This document shows, piece by piece, positions 1-9,439 of a stretch of 64,000 nucleotides of DNA. The translations under genes and the position numbers were made by a program. Source of the stretch: Ensifer adhaerens (GTDB lineage Bacteria; Pseudomonadota; Alphaproteobacteria; Rhizobiales; Rhizobiaceae); contig NZ_CP083349.1 of the NCBI RefSeq assembly GCF_020035535.1, forward strand, positions 992,001 through 1,056,000, in the 5' to 3' direction. Every line of letters begins with the position of its first letter. Within the stretch, counting starts at the first letter, position 1. Under the pieces are notes generated by a model. The model saw only the letters and a list, made by a program, of their open reading frames with translations. It made no database searches and was not told the DNA's origin.

Positions 1-465
1 GCCGCGCGCCAACCGTATCTCTATACCGACCTCGATGTGCCGGACACGGTCATGGGGCGGTTCGAGATGCTGTCGGCTATGCTGATCCTCTACTTCCGCC
101 GTACGCGCGCTTCGGCAAGGCCCGGCCAGGAAATCGCCCAGGAGATCATCGATGCTTTCTTCGAGGACGTCGATCATTCGATCCGCGAACTCGGCGTAGG
201 CGATGCCGGCGTTCCAAAGAAGATGAAGAAGCTGGCCGGCATGTATTACGGGCGCCTGGAATCCTATGCGGCAGCGCTCGAGGCCAAGGACGTGGCCGCC
301 TTGGCGGCGGCACTGAAGCGCAACTTTCATCCGGAAGGCGGCGATGCAGCCCCCTCGATGGATGCGCTTGCAACCTATCTGCTGACGGTTGAGGCGCAGC
401 TCGCCGACGTTGCCGAAGCGGTTGTCGAGACCGGTCAGTTGCAGATACCATCCGCTGGAGCTTAA
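1..465 (+). CDS. Ubiquinol-cytochrome c chaperone (CBP3/UQCC1 family), 3' part
   Basis: The reading frame is open from the first base, so the start lies outside the window; 154 residues are visible. The sequence fits the CBP3/UQCC1 chaperone fold: a helical protein with an early segment MGRFEMLSAMLILYFRR and a later REL-containing helix followed by KKMKKLAGMYYGRLESY, characteristic of the family that helps assemble cytochrome b into the bc1 complex. It is followed after about 100 bases by the DUF177 gene on the same strand. The family assignment is from memory of motif and length. The N-terminal third is missing only because of the window edge. Confidence 0.75.
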   Translation, partial: AARQPYLYTDLDVPDTVMGRFEMLSAMLILYFRRTRASARPGQEIAQEIIDAFFEDVDHSIRELGVGDAGVPKKMKKLAGMYYGRLESYAAALEAKDVAALAAALKRNFHPEGGDAAPSMDALATYLLTVEAQLADVAEAVVETGQLQIPSAGA

Positions 466-564
466 TAGAGCGGTTATAAGAGACATTGCGCCGCGAGCCG
501 GAACACGGGCGGCGGCTGCATTCGCGACTGGGCAGTAATTGCCTTGGCGAGGAAGGATCCGATC

Positions 565-1116
565 ATGAAAGACGATAGCCAACCGGCCTTCTCCTATCCG
601 GTGAAGGTGGGGCATATCTCGGCGAACGCTGTCAGCGTGCATCTCTCCGCGAACGAGCGGGAAAGGGCGGCACTGGCAAAGCTCTGGGGTGTCAGCGATG
701 TGCTATCGCTCAGCGCAGAGCTGCAGATTGCGCGCTGGAAGAAGGACGGCATCAAGATCAAGGGTGAGGTCACGGCCCGTATCGTGCAAAGCTGTGTGGT
801 GACGCTCGAGCCGGTCGAGGCCGATATCCACGAGCCGGTCGAAGCGATCCTGGTGCCCGAAGGGTCGCGGCTCGCTCGCCAGGCGAGCAACGATGGCGGC
901 GAGATGATTCTCGATCCGGATGGACCGGACATTCCTGACACCTTCACGGGTGACACGGTCGATGCCGGCGTCGTCGTCAGCGAGCAGGTGGCGCTCGCCA
1001 TCGACCCTTATCCGCGCAAGCCAGGCGCGAGTTTCGGGGCGCGCATCGAGAGTACGGCGGCCGATGACAAGAAGCCGAACCCGTTTGCCGTTCTGAAGGA
1101 CTGGAAAAAGGACTGA
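565..1116 (+). CDS. DUF177 (YceD-like) domain protein
   Basis: A 183-residue acidic protein of the DUF177/YceD family, whose bacterial and plastid members are linked to 23S rRNA accumulation and usually sit next to rpmF and plsX. The ATG at 565 is preferred over an upstream TTG at 544 because AGGAAGG lies just before it. The signature segment near residues 80-90 reads CVVTLEPVEADI. In E. coli YceD the matching stretch is CQRCLEP, so the second cysteine is threonine here. The next gene downstream is plsX, but no rpmF is present between them, unlike the enterobacterial yceD-rpmF-plsX order. The exact function is unknown. Confidence 0.8.
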   Translation: MKDDSQPAFSYPVKVGHISANAVSVHLSANERERAALAKLWGVSDVLSLSAELQIARWKKDGIKIKGEVTARIVQSCVVTLEPVEADIHEPVEAILVPEGSRLARQASNDGGEMILDPDGPDIPDTFTGDTVDAGVVVSEQVALAIDPYPRKPGASFGARIESTAADDKKPNPFAVLKDWKKD

Positions 1117-1317
1117 GGCTGCGAAAGCCTCCTCTACAATTCGGTTGTCACGCAAAGGAAAAGCAGTATTTTGGCCCCAAACCGGCCGAAAGAGCCGTGA
1201 AGCGATCTGCCGCGTGCTTGGCTCAAGCGTCAGAATCAATATGTTTCGTCATTGCGTCCGAGAAGAGTGCGCCACGACGGCACGTGTTGTGTGGCAGAAA
1301 TGAAGGATAAGACACGC

Positions 1318-2376
1318 GTGGTCAGAATTTCACTTGACGTGATGGGTGGCGACTATGGTCCCGAAGTCGTCATCCCGGGCGCCGCAAGAGCGCTCGAACG
1401 TCATCCGGACATCAAGTTCGTGTTGTTCGGAATCGAAGCGCAATGCGCGGACCTCCTGGAAAAATATCCGAAGCTCAAGGCCAACAGCACTTTTTTTGAT
1501 TGCGAGATCGCGGTCGCGATGGATGAGAAGCCGAGCCAGGCGCTTCGCCGCGGCCGCGGTAAGTCGAGCATGTGGAAAGCAATCGACGCGATCAATGCCG
1601 GCGAGGCAGACGTCGTCGTTTCGGCCGGAAACACCGGCGCGCTCATGGCCATGTCGGTCTTCTGTCTGCGCACGATGCAGGGGATCCAACGTCCGGCGAT
1701 CGCGGCCATCTGGCCGACGCTGAAGGGCGAGAGCATCGTGCTCGACGTCGGGGCGACGATCGGTGCGGATGCCCAGCAACTCATGGACTTCGCACTGATG
1801 GGTGGCGCAATGGCGCGTGCACTCTTTGAGATCGAACGGCCGACGGTCGGTCTTCTCAATGTCGGGGTTGAAGAAATCAAGGGACAGGAAGAGGTCAAGG
1901 AAGCTGGCCGCCTGATCCGTGAAGCCAACATTGATGGCTTCGACTATTACGGCTTCGTCGAGGGCAATGACATCGGCCGCGGAACGGTTGACGTCGTCGT
2001 GACCGAAGGCTTTTCCGGCAATATCGCGCTGAAGGCTGCCGAAGGCACCGCGCGCCAGATTGCCGAATATCTCCGCGCCGCAATGTCGCGCACGCTGCTT
2101 GCCAAGATCGGCTACATCCTGGCGAAGGGTGCGTTCGACCGGTTGCGTGAGAAGATGGACCCCCGGAAGGTCAATGGTGGTGTCTTCCTCGGCCTCAATG
2201 GCGTCGTGATCAAGAGCCATGGTGGTGCCGACGCTGAGGGTTTCGCAGCCGCAATCGATGTCGGCTACGACATGGTGAAGAATGGCCTGAAGTCGAAGAT
2301 CGAGCTCGATCTGGCAAAGTACCATGGCGCCGAACCGCCACAGGCTCTTTCCGCCGGCATGAATGATGAGGTTTGA
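1318..2376 (+). CDS. plsX: Phosphate acyltransferase PlsX
   Basis: A 352-residue PlsX, which converts acyl-ACP to acyl-phosphate for the first acylation of glycerol-3-phosphate in phospholipid synthesis; it is a peripheral membrane enzyme. The N-terminus [20 protein letters not shown], the central [12 protein letters not shown] and the C-terminal [12 protein letters not shown] are diagnostic. The GTG at 1318 gives the family's usual beginning, with AAGGA about ten bases upstream. An in-frame ATG at 1300 would add six residues, and a GTG at 1252 is unlikely. fabH starts four bases after the stop, so the two are co-transcribed, coupling fatty-acid initiation to phospholipid supply. Confidence 0.96.
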   Translation: MVRISLDVMGGDYGPEVVIPGAARALERHPDIKFVLFGIEAQCADLLEKYPKLKANSTFFDCEIAVAMDEKPSQALRRGRGKSSMWKAIDAINAGEADVVVSAGNTGALMAMSVFCLRTMQGIQRPAIAAIWPTLKGESIVLDVGATIGADAQQLMDFALMGGAMARALFEIERPTVGLLNVGVEEIKGQEEVKEAGRLIREANIDGFDYYGFVEGNDIGRGTVDVVVTEGFSGNIALKAAEGTARQIAEYLRAAMSRTLLAKIGYILAKGAFDRLREKMDPRKVNGGVFLGLNGVVIKSHGGADAEGFAAAIDVGYDMVKNGLKSKIELDLAKYHGAEPPQALSAGMNDEV

Positions 2377-2380
2377 ATAA

Positions 2381-3352
2381 ATGATCCGTTCCGTCGTTCG
2401 CGGCTTCGGCGCAGCTTTGCCGAAGCGCGTTGTCACCAATCAGGAGCTGGAATCCAAGGTCGATACGTCCGATGAGTGGATCGTGCAGCGCACTGGTATC
2501 CGGCAGCGCTACATCGCCGGTGAGGGCGAAACGACCGCGTCGCTCGGTGAAGGGGCGGCCCGTGCGGCGCTCGCCAATGCCGGGCTTACGCCCGATGACA
2601 TCGATCTCATCATCCTGGCGACCTCGACGCCGGACAACACGTTCCCGGCCACGGCCGTCAACATCCAGGACCGGCTCGGTATGCGCCATGGCGCTGCCTT
2701 TGATTTGCAGGCAGTCTGTTCCGGTTTCGTCTATGCGGTGACGACCGCCGACGCTTACATCCGCGGCGGGCTTGCCAAGCGCGTACTGGTGATCGGCGCG
2801 GAAACATTCTCCCGCATTCTCGACTGGACCGACCGGACGACTTGCGTGCTCTTCGGCGATGGCGCCGGCGCCATCATTCTGGAGGCCCAGGAGGGCGAGG
2901 GCACGAATGCCGACCGTGGGGTGTTGACAGCCAAGCTTCGCTCCGATGGTGCCCATCGCGACAAGCTCTATGTCGATGGCGGCCCCTCGACGACGGGCAC
3001 AGTCGGCCATCTCAAGATGGAAGGCCGCGAAGTATTCAAGCATGCAGTCGGCATGATTACCGACGTGATCGAGGCGGCGTTCGAGGCGACTGGAACGACC
3101 GCAGAAGATCTGGACTGGCTGGTGCCGCACCAGGCCAACCGGCGCATTATCGACGGCTCCGCCAAGAAGCTCGGCATCCCTCTCGACAAGGTTGTGGTGA
3201 CGGTCGACCTGCATGGCAACACCTCGGCTGCCTCCATTCCGCTGGCGTTGAACGCGGCGGCTGGTGACGGCCGGATCAAGAAGGGTGACCTCGTGCTGCT
3301 CGAGGCCATGGGCGGCGGCTTCACCTGGGGCTCCGTGCTCCTCCGCTGGTAA
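2381..3352 (+). CDS. fabH: Beta-ketoacyl-ACP synthase III (FabH)
   Basis: A 323-residue KAS III condensing acetyl-CoA with malonyl-ACP to start each fatty-acid chain. The catalytic triad is intact: Cys113 in AVCSGFVYA, His250 in VPHQANRRI and Asn280 in HGNTSAAS. The C-terminus [13 protein letters not shown] is typical of FabH. Thiolase-fold length is normal. It follows plsX by four bases and precedes ihfA by about 90 bases. No frame or residue anomalies are seen. Confidence 0.97.
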   Translation: MIRSVVRGFGAALPKRVVTNQELESKVDTSDEWIVQRTGIRQRYIAGEGETTASLGEGAARAALANAGLTPDDIDLIILATSTPDNTFPATAVNIQDRLGMRHGAAFDLQAVCSGFVYAVTTADAYIRGGLAKRVLVIGAETFSRILDWTDRTTCVLFGDGAGAIILEAQEGEGTNADRGVLTAKLRSDGAHRDKLYVDGGPSTTGTVGHLKMEGREVFKHAVGMITDVIEAAFEATGTTAEDLDWLVPHQANRRIIDGSAKKLGIPLDKVVVTVDLHGNTSAASIPLALNAAAGDGRIKKGDLVLLEAMGGGFTWGSVLLRW

Positions 3353-3444
3353 AGAAATTGCTTAAGCAACAGGCGCTTGACCGCAAAAGGTAAGGGCAAT
3401 AGTCTTCGGTCGCTGATCGGCGTACCAGACGTTGGTGGGGGAAG

Positions 3445-3783
3445 ATGAGCGGAAAAACAGTAACACGGGCGGACTTGGCTGAGTCGGTATTTCGCAAGGT
3501 GGGTCTGTCACGGACAGAGTCTGCCGAGTTGGTGGAAACCGTCATTGACGAAATATGCAACGCAATCGTGCGTGGCGAGAGTGTGAAGCTGTCTTCTTTC
3601 GCGACCTTCCAGGTCCGCGACAAGAACGAGCGTATCGGGCGAAATCCGAAGACCGGCGAGGAAGTGCCGATCTCGCCCCGTCGCGTGATGACCTTCAAGG
3701 CGTCCAACGTGCTCAAGCAGCGCGTGTTGAAGGCCCATCTCAGCCGCAGAGCCAAGCAGAAGCCGGTATCGCCCGTGGCGTAA
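3445..3783 (+). CDS. ihfA: Integration host factor subunit alpha
   Basis: A 112-residue HU/IHF-family DNA-bending protein. The DNA-binding beta-arm reads [19 protein letters not shown]. The N-terminus [16 protein letters not shown] and the long basic tail after VLKQRVL are typical of alphaproteobacterial IHF alpha. GGGGGAAG directly precedes the ATG. It binds DNA as a heterodimer with IHF beta, which is not in this window. The plsX-fabH-ihfA-MerR order is conserved in rhizobia as far as I recall. Confidence 0.95.
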   Translation: MSGKTVTRADLAESVFRKVGLSRTESAELVETVIDEICNAIVRGESVKLSSFATFQVRDKNERIGRNPKTGEEVPISPRRVMTFKASNVLKQRVLKAHLSRRAKQKPVSPVA

Positions 3784-3922
3784 CGTCATGGCGTCAGCCA
3801 CAAATGTGGTTGAAAACCCATCCATAAGCCGTTGAAATGGGTCCGATTCGTGCCATCATCGGTATGATATCGGTTCATTGCTGCTCGCGAGCATGAGTCG
3901 CGTGACATGGATTGGGAACCAC

Positions 3923-4459
3923 ATGGAAAAGAGCCCGGACGCATTCCGCACCATCAGCGAGGTCGCTGACGATCTCGATCTGCCGCAGCACGTTCTGCGT
4001 TTCTGGGAAACCCGTTTCCAGCAGATCAAGCCGATGAAGCGCGGCGGCGGTCGGCGCTATTACCGGCCCGAAGACGTCGATCTCCTCAAGGGCATCCGGC
4101 ATCTGCTCTACGATCACGGCTATACCATCAAGGGCGTGCAGAAGCTGCTGAAGACCAACGGCAACAAGTTTGTCGCGGCCATCGCCAGCGGCGATCTTGC
4201 GACCGTCGAGGCGCTTGCTGCATCCAGCAATGAGGAGCCGGCACCGCCCAAGGCCGGCGTTTCGGAAGAAGATCAGATTGTCGGACGCGCCAAAGCGCCG
4301 GCGAGCCGCCGCTTCTTTTCATTCGGCGGCGGTAGCGACGATGTGCCGGAAATCTCCCTCGGCAAATCGTCGTCCGTGGGCAAGGAGGACCGGGCCCTGC
4401 TTCAGGAGGCGCTCTACGATCTCCTGGAATGCAAGCGCCTGCTCGACCAGGTTCGCTGA
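3923..4459 (+). CDS. MerR-family transcriptional regulator
   Basis: A 178-residue protein with an N-terminal MerR winged helix-turn-helix (residues about 7-75: [21 protein letters not shown], then [20 protein letters not shown]). The ligand-binding part is a low-complexity, Ala- and Ser-rich region of about 60 residues and a short C-terminal helix ending CKRLLDQVR. No metal-binding cysteines of the classical MerR type are present. The ATG at 3923 is chosen because the MerR fold begins immediately after it; upstream starts add residues unlike the family. It follows ihfA by 139 bases and may be co-transcribed. The target genes are unknown. Confidence 0.85.
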   Translation: MEKSPDAFRTISEVADDLDLPQHVLRFWETRFQQIKPMKRGGGRRYYRPEDVDLLKGIRHLLYDHGYTIKGVQKLLKTNGNKFVAAIASGDLATVEALAASSNEEPAPPKAGVSEEDQIVGRAKAPASRRFFSFGGGSDDVPEISLGKSSSVGKEDRALLQEALYDLLECKRLLDQVR

Positions 4460-4764
4460 GATCGCGATCGCCTACGGGGCGCGTGCGAGTTTTGCAACGC
4501 GCGATGCTTTTATGACCTTAAAAAAATCAGCCGCGACGCAGGCATGGCGCTTGCGCGAATGTGCGGCGTTGTTGCCAGCAGAAAATCCCCGCCGGAACTG
4601 ACGGCAAACATTCGATCGATCGTCGGTTTGGGAGATTGGCAGGTGGCCCGCATCCAAATGCTTCGGGTCTGGGAGAAGGGCAACCCACTCATGCATTGAC
4701 GTGAGCGACCGAGGGACGCCTCACTGGGCTCGCGTTCTGTCGCTCACACCACAGGTGCCGCGTC
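4460..4764. other. Intergenic region, no gene recognised
   Basis: About 305 bases between the MerR gene and the convergent small lipoprotein gene. Short open frames on both strands here have no start signal and no recognisable motif. A short A-run near 4518-4525 follows a weak CG-rich stretch, but I could not draw a convincing terminator. Confidence 0.5.
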
Positions 4765-4929
4765 TTAGTAGGACATACGGAAACCACCGGGGCTCGATGC
4801 GGAAACATCAGGCTCCGGATAGGGGCCGGTCCACTGCGCGTAGGTTGTGTTGGTCGAACCGGATGTCGCGCATCCGGACAGGGTCAGGACGACGAGTGCG
4901 GTTATGGCCAGCAGTGATTTAAGAGGCAT
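4765..4929 (-). CDS. Small lipoprotein, 54 residues
   Basis: A gene shorter than usual detection limits. It has a good Shine-Dalgarno (AGGAG, spacing about six) before the ATG at 4929 and a clear type II signal peptide, MPLKSLLAITALVVLTLSGC, giving lipidation at Cys20. The mature part is only 34 residues, rich in Ser, Thr and Pro, ending FRMSY. No known domain is recognised. Small lipoproteins of this size are usually anchored in the outer membrane. It sits alone between a convergent MerR gene and the divergent tRNA-Pro, so it is probably monocistronic. Confidence 0.75.
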   Translation of the reverse strand: MPLKSLLAITALVVLTLSGCATSGSTNTTYAQWTGPYPEPDVSASSPGGFRMSY

Positions 4930-5198
4930 GGTCTACTCCTGAAAATGGAGGCTCCAGGCCTCAAGGGCCAGTACCAAACTGTCCCTCAAATCGGTTGTGA
5001 TGGCAAGCTCACGTTGCGTTAGGCAGGGCTTTTCGAGCGATGCGATTTGAGACTTGGTGAAGGTTCCCTTGCATTGCGCGTCCGTCGATCTCAGGGCGAT
5101 GACCGGGGAAAGCGGAGCGATTTTCTCAGCGTTCCGCGGCAGGTCCGCAGCTTTTCCACGCCGGATATTTCTTTTTCACGCAGAGTTCGAAATTCCCG
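4930..5198. other. Intergenic region between lipoprotein gene and tRNA-Pro promoter
   Basis: About 270 bases carrying the leader of the minus-strand lipoprotein gene and, at its right end, the tRNA-Pro promoter. No coding frame here has a ribosome-binding site or a recognisable product. Confidence 0.45.
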
Positions 5199-5226
5199 CT
5201 TGCGCTCTAAGCGTTGGTTATATAGG
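5199..5226 (+). promoter_or_regulatory. Candidate promoter of tRNA-Pro
   Basis: CTTGCG at 5199-5204 matches the alphaproteobacterial -35 element. The AT-rich TTATATAGG follows, with a -10 candidate TATAGG at 5221-5226 (spacer 16) or TATATA at 5219-5224 (spacer 14). The mature tRNA begins at 5240, a normal distance. The spacing is not ideal, hence the moderate confidence. Confidence 0.4.
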
Positions 5227-5239
5227 GGTTTCCTCGGTT

Positions 5240-5316
<77 letters not shown>

Positions 5317-5380
5317 TTCTTCTCAATCCTCAATCCCCCAGAGAGCGATTGATCTGTTTCCCATCCCTATCTTACTTGCG

Positions 5381-6574
5381 CTACTCCGCCGGCTGAAGGA
5401 TCGCTGACACTCGGCGTTTGGTGGCCACCTGCTCATAGAGTGTCTCGGTTTGATCGAGCATCACATCGAGGGTGAAGCGGTGCTTCCGGCTGCGCGCAAA
5501 GGCAGCCAGCTCTTCGAATGTTTCCGGTGCTGCGGCTTTGGCCATCGTCTTCGCGAGCAGGGACGTGTCGTCGCTGTTCGGCAGGATGAAGCCGTTCTCG
5601 CCATCTTCGATGACCGTGCGCGCGCCGCCGATATCGGTGGCGATGATCGGTTTGCCCGCGGCCGCCCCTTCCAGCATGACGTAGGACATCGCCTCGTAGC
5701 GGCTCGGCATGACCAGAAGGTCGAAAGCCGGCGCCGCCTGTGGTCCCGTAAAGGCCGAGGTCAGGTGCATGCGGTTCTGCAGTCCGCTTTCGGCGATCGC
5801 CTTGCGCAGGGGGCCCTCCAGTGCACCGGCGCCGACCATGACCAGATGGCTGTTCTTCACCGATGCGGCGATGCTCTGGAAGGCGGCGATTAGACGCTCC
5901 GGTGCCTTCTGTGCCGAGAGCCGGCCGATGAAGCCGAAGACGAAGGCATCGGGCGCGATCCCGAAGCTGGCGCGAATCGTTTGCGCCATTTCGCACGAGG
6001 GCGGAGCGACGCCATTGACGACCACCGACATCCGGTCTCCGGGCATATGCAACGACAGGGCGTGGCGATGCTCGTCCTCGGAAACGCAGATGAGATGGTC
6101 GGTGAAGAAGCGGGCAAGGCCCCACTCGATCATGCCATAGATCAACCGTCCACCACGGCCGAGCCTGGGGTCGAGCGTGCGAAAGGCGTGTGGAGTATAA
6201 AGGCGTGGGATGTGCGGACCCGGAAGTCGAATCCGGGTCAGCGCACCTGCCTTGGAACTGTGGCCGTGGATGATATCGAAGTCGTTGTTGCGGATGATGC
6301 GCCGCAGTTCCAGGAAGGAGGCCAGATCCCACGGGCCCGGAGCCCGCTTCATGTTGACGGCGTGGACGGCCGGCAGGCCGACCGCCTTCAGTTCGCGCAC
6401 GAAACCCTCCTCGGCGCGCACCGGCGAATAGACCGCCTCGACATGGTGGCCGCGCTCATGCATGCCGCGGCAGAGGTCGACGAAATGTCGACCCGAGCCG
6501 CCGCCGCTCGGTTCCAGGACCTCAAGCAGGCGTAGGGGCAGGGCCGGTCGCCGGCCCGGAACAAAATGTTCCAT
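5381..6574 (-). CDS. GT4-family glycosyltransferase
   Basis: A 397-residue GT-B glycosyltransferase of the group 1 (GT4) type. The N-terminal Rossmann domain starts LRLLEVLEPSGGGSGRH. The C-terminal nucleotide-sugar site has the EX7E motif EAMSYVMLE near residue 300. It probably adds a sugar to the lipid-linked repeat unit at the cytoplasmic membrane face. ATG 6574 is used because the longer open frame overlaps the upstream polymerase gene. It is the last gene of a minus-strand polysaccharide operon, two bases after the polymerase stop. It is visibly paralogous to the glycosyltransferase at 9440-10612. The sugar specificity cannot be read from sequence. Confidence 0.88.
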   Translation of the reverse strand: MEHFVPGRRPALPLRLLEVLEPSGGGSGRHFVDLCRGMHERGHHVEAVYSPVRAEEGFVRELKAVGLPAVHAVNMKRAPGPWDLASFLELRRIIRNNDFDIIHGHSSKAGALTRIRLPGPHIPRLYTPHAFRTLDPRLGRGGRLIYGMIEWGLARFFTDHLICVSEDEHRHALSLHMPGDRMSVVVNGVAPPSCEMAQTIRASFGIAPDAFVFGFIGRLSAQKAPERLIAAFQSIAASVKNSHLVMVGAGALEGPLRKAIAESGLQNRMHLTSAFTGPQAAPAFDLLVMPSRYEAMSYVMLEGAAAGKPIIATDIGGARTVIEDGENGFILPNSDDTSLLAKTMAKAAAPETFEELAAFARSRKHRFTLDVMLDQTETLYEQVATKRRVSAILQPAE

Positions 6575-6576
6575 GA

Positions 6577-7821
6577 TCAGGAGCTCCAGCCGGCGCGCGC
6601 TTGCCGGCGATGACGATATTCGAGGGCGGCACATCCCCAGATGATGCCGACGAGCAGATAGAAGTGGCGCCAGTGATCGGTGTCGATGACGTTGCCGACG
6701 CCGACATGGCCGAGAACGGCGACCCAGGCAATCATCAGGTAGGTCTGCCAGGGACGGTTGAGCAGCAGGAAACGGAAGCCGAGCGACAGCGTCCAGATGA
6801 TCAGCGTCACATAGCTGACGAAGCCGAGCCAACCATAGGACGTCAGCGACTTGAGCCAGACATTGTGCTCGTCTTCCGGGAAGATCGTGCTGAAGACCAT
6901 GGGGCCGATGCCGAGGGGCTTTTCCATGGACATCAGGAAGCCAAGCCTGTGGCGGTCGAAGCGTCCTAGATGACCGCCATCGTAATCCTGCACGAGCTGC
7001 GAGCGGCTGGAAAACAGCGTGGCGACTTGTTCGGATTGCAGGGCGACGACAAGAGCGCCGACAACCAGCAGCCCGCCGACGAGTGCCAGCACCAGGATCC
7101 TCAGGCGGAAGAGGCCGTTACGCTCCTTGAGCAGCATGACAAAGACAAAGGCCACGACACAGAAGAGATTGAGCGCCCAGGCCGCACGCGAAAACGAGAG
7201 GAAGACACCGAGCGCAAGGATCATCAGCGCTGCGATCTTCAGGGGTGCCTTCTGGATCGGCTGCGTCAGGATGCCGTGGATCAGATACATGGCCGGTACC
7301 GACAGAAACGGCCCGAACACATTGGGATCCTGGAACGCCCCCTTGGCGCGACCGTAGAGCGTGAAATTCTCCGCACCCGGAACGGCGCCGAAATAACCGA
7401 GGATGCCGAGCAGGGCGGTAATGATGGCGGCGGCCAGCCAGGCATTGAAGATCAGACGCAGCCGCTCATGGCGGTCCTCGATGATCGCCGCGAAGAAAAC
7501 GGACGAAAGCGCAAGAAAGCCGGAAACCCCCATGTACATCGGCCCTTTGGTCAGATCGACCATGACCGTCAGCGATAGGATGCCGCCCACCATGAACAGC
7601 GTCAGAAGCGTGAGGAGGGGGGCGACGCTGCGCGAAATCTTGAGACCGAAGAGCGCCCACAGCCCGATGAGCGCAACCAGGAACAGCTCATAGGGCGCCG
7701 GCTCGAAGATGACGAAGCCGGAAAGGAACACGGCGAACGCGACCATGCCCGAACCGAACAGCGAAAGTGCTGCAAGCTGGGGACGCGCGATCGGAAACCG
7801 GCCTGTCTCGACGGTGCTCAA
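6577..7821 (-). CDS. O-antigen ligase/polymerase (Wzy-like) membrane protein
   Basis: A 414-residue integral membrane protein with about ten to twelve hydrophobic segments and a large loop around residues 240-310, typical of the Wzy/WaaL/ExoQ superfamily. In this context it most likely polymerises the repeat unit on the periplasmic face. The start is a TTG at 7821 that overlaps the TGA of the phosphoglycosyltransferase gene (7818-7820), implying translational coupling. The next in-frame ATG (residue 26) would remove half of the first membrane helix. No cognate ligase acceptor is evident, so polymerase is favoured over ligase by context. Confidence 0.82.
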   Translation of the reverse strand: MSTVETGRFPIARPQLAALSLFGSGMVAFAVFLSGFVIFEPAPYELFLVALIGLWALFGLKISRSVAPLLTLLTLFMVGGILSLTVMVDLTKGPMYMGVSGFLALSSVFFAAIIEDRHERLRLIFNAWLAAAIITALLGILGYFGAVPGAENFTLYGRAKGAFQDPNVFGPFLSVPAMYLIHGILTQPIQKAPLKIAALMILALGVFLSFSRAAWALNLFCVVAFVFVMLLKERNGLFRLRILVLALVGGLLVVGALVVALQSEQVATLFSSRSQLVQDYDGGHLGRFDRHRLGFLMSMEKPLGIGPMVFSTIFPEDEHNVWLKSLTSYGWLGFVSYVTLIIWTLSLGFRFLLLNRPWQTYLMIAWVAVLGHVGVGNVIDTDHWRHFYLLVGIIWGCAALEYRHRRQARAGWSS

Positions 7822-9380
7822 TAGGCGTTCTCGGTGTTGAGGAGCCGAAACGGCGTCAGGAACAGGATCTTGAGGTCGAAGAGCAGCGACCAGTTTTCGA
7901 TGTAGTGGAGGTCGAAGGCCGTGCGCAGGCGGATCTTTTCGTCATTGTCGATTTCGCCCCGCCAGCCGTTGATCTGCGCCCAGCCGGTAACGCCCGGCTT
8001 GACGCGATGGCGCGCGAAGTAGCCTTCGACGACGTCGGAATAGGTCCGGTTCTGGGTCTGCGCCAATACGGCGTGCGGACGCGGGCCGACGAGCGAGAGC
8101 TCGCCTTTCAGCACGTTGAGGATCTGCGGCAGTTCGTCGATCGACGACTTGCGGATGAAACGCCCGACCGGTGTGACGCGCGGATCGCCCTTGGTTACGG
8201 CGTTGCGGGCCGAGGGGTCGCTCATATGCGTGTACATCGAGCGGAACTTGTAGACCTCGATCGTCTCGTTGTTGAAGCCATGGCGCTTCTGCTTGAAAAT
8301 GATCGGCCCGGGCGACGTGGCTTTGACTGCAATGGCGGCGCCGAGCATGATCGGCCAGAGCAGCACCAGGGCGACCAGGCTGAAGAAGATGTCGAAGCCA
8401 CGCTTGGCGACAGAATCCCAGTCGGCGATCGGCTTGTCGAAGATGTCGAGCATGGGAACATCGCCGACATGGGAATAGCTGCGCGGACGGAAGCGCAGAT
8501 TGTTGGCGTGTGCGGCGAGCCGGATGTCGACCGGCAGGATCCAGAGCTTCTTCAGGAGTTCGAGAATGCGCTTTTCCGCCGTCAGAGGCAGCGAGATGAT
8601 CAGCATGTCGATCCGTGCCAGGCGGGCAAACTCGACGAGCTCATTGACCGTTCCGAGTTTCGGATAACCGGCGATGACGTTGGGTGAGCGCCGTTCGTCG
8701 CGGTCGTCGAAGATACCGCAGATACGGATGTCGTTGTCGGGCTGATCCTCAAGCGTGCGGATCAGGTCCTTGGCCGGCTGGCCGCCGCCGACGACGACGG
8801 CGCGGCGTTCCATCGTGCCGTTACGCGCCCAGTGGCGAATGGAATAGGCGATGAAGGCGCGTTCGGCGATGAGGAAGATTGCGCCGCCGACAAACCAGCC
8901 GCCGAACCAGACACGGGAATACTGATGGCCGGATTTCAGGAAGAACAGGGCGATGGCGATCCCGCCGAAGGCAATCGCCCAGGCTGCGAGAATACGCGGC
9001 ATCACGCGCAACCAGGCGCGTAGCGCCGGGATCTGATAGGTATCTGCGATCTGCATCGCGGCGACCGCCAGGGCCGAACCGCCCATCAGGATCGCCATAT
9101 AGAGCGGCAATTGCTCGAAACCCGGTTGAACGTAGAGCGCGTTGATCGCGTAGCCGATGGCAAAGAGCGCGCAGAATTCGAAAAGCCGCATCAGGCCCAT
9201 GATCATGGCCGGCGAATAGGTGTCGGCCCGGAACTGCTCGGCGATTTGCCGCGCCAGCGGATTAAGTTCCGCGGTCGGCTCACCGTTCGGCATTTCGCCG
9301 GGTGCGCGGGCGCGGATTTCCGAAATCTTCTTGCGAAGCGCTTCCGGATCGAATGAACCCGGGCGGTCAAACTTGTTCAT
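7818..9380 (-). CDS. Polyprenyl-phosphate hexose-1-phosphate transferase (WcaJ/ExoY type)
   Basis: A 520-residue initiating phosphoglycosyltransferase, predicted to transfer a sugar-1-phosphate from a UDP-sugar to undecaprenyl phosphate. It has four N-terminal membrane helices (about residues 65-190), a Rossmann-like CoA-binding-type domain (about 195-300), a fifth hydrophobic hairpin, and the C-terminal bacterial sugar transferase domain. That domain has FKQKRHGFNNETIEVYKFRSM, DPRVTPVGRFIRK, SSIDELPQ and LVGPRPHA. The ATG at 9380 follows GGAAG by six bases, favoured over an upstream TTG/CTG. It lies within the minus-strand operon. The sugar identity is not readable. Confidence 0.92.
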   Translation of the reverse strand: MNKFDRPGSFDPEALRKKISEIRARAPGEMPNGEPTAELNPLARQIAEQFRADTYSPAMIMGLMRLFEFCALFAIGYAINALYVQPGFEQLPLYMAILMGGSALAVAAMQIADTYQIPALRAWLRVMPRILAAWAIAFGGIAIALFFLKSGHQYSRVWFGGWFVGGAIFLIAERAFIAYSIRHWARNGTMERRAVVVGGGQPAKDLIRTLEDQPDNDIRICGIFDDRDERRSPNVIAGYPKLGTVNELVEFARLARIDMLIISLPLTAEKRILELLKKLWILPVDIRLAAHANNLRFRPRSYSHVGDVPMLDIFDKPIADWDSVAKRGFDIFFSLVALVLLWPIMLGAAIAVKATSPGPIIFKQKRHGFNNETIEVYKFRSMYTHMSDPSARNAVTKGDPRVTPVGRFIRKSSIDELPQILNVLKGELSLVGPRPHAVLAQTQNRTYSDVVEGYFARHRVKPGVTGWAQINGWRGEIDNDEKIRLRTAFDLHYIENWSLLFDLKILFLTPFRLLNTENAY

Positions 9381-9439
9381 GGCTGTCTTCCGGCGCTGAA
9401 GTTCCACAGCCCGGATAGCAGAAAGCCACTAAGAAACGC

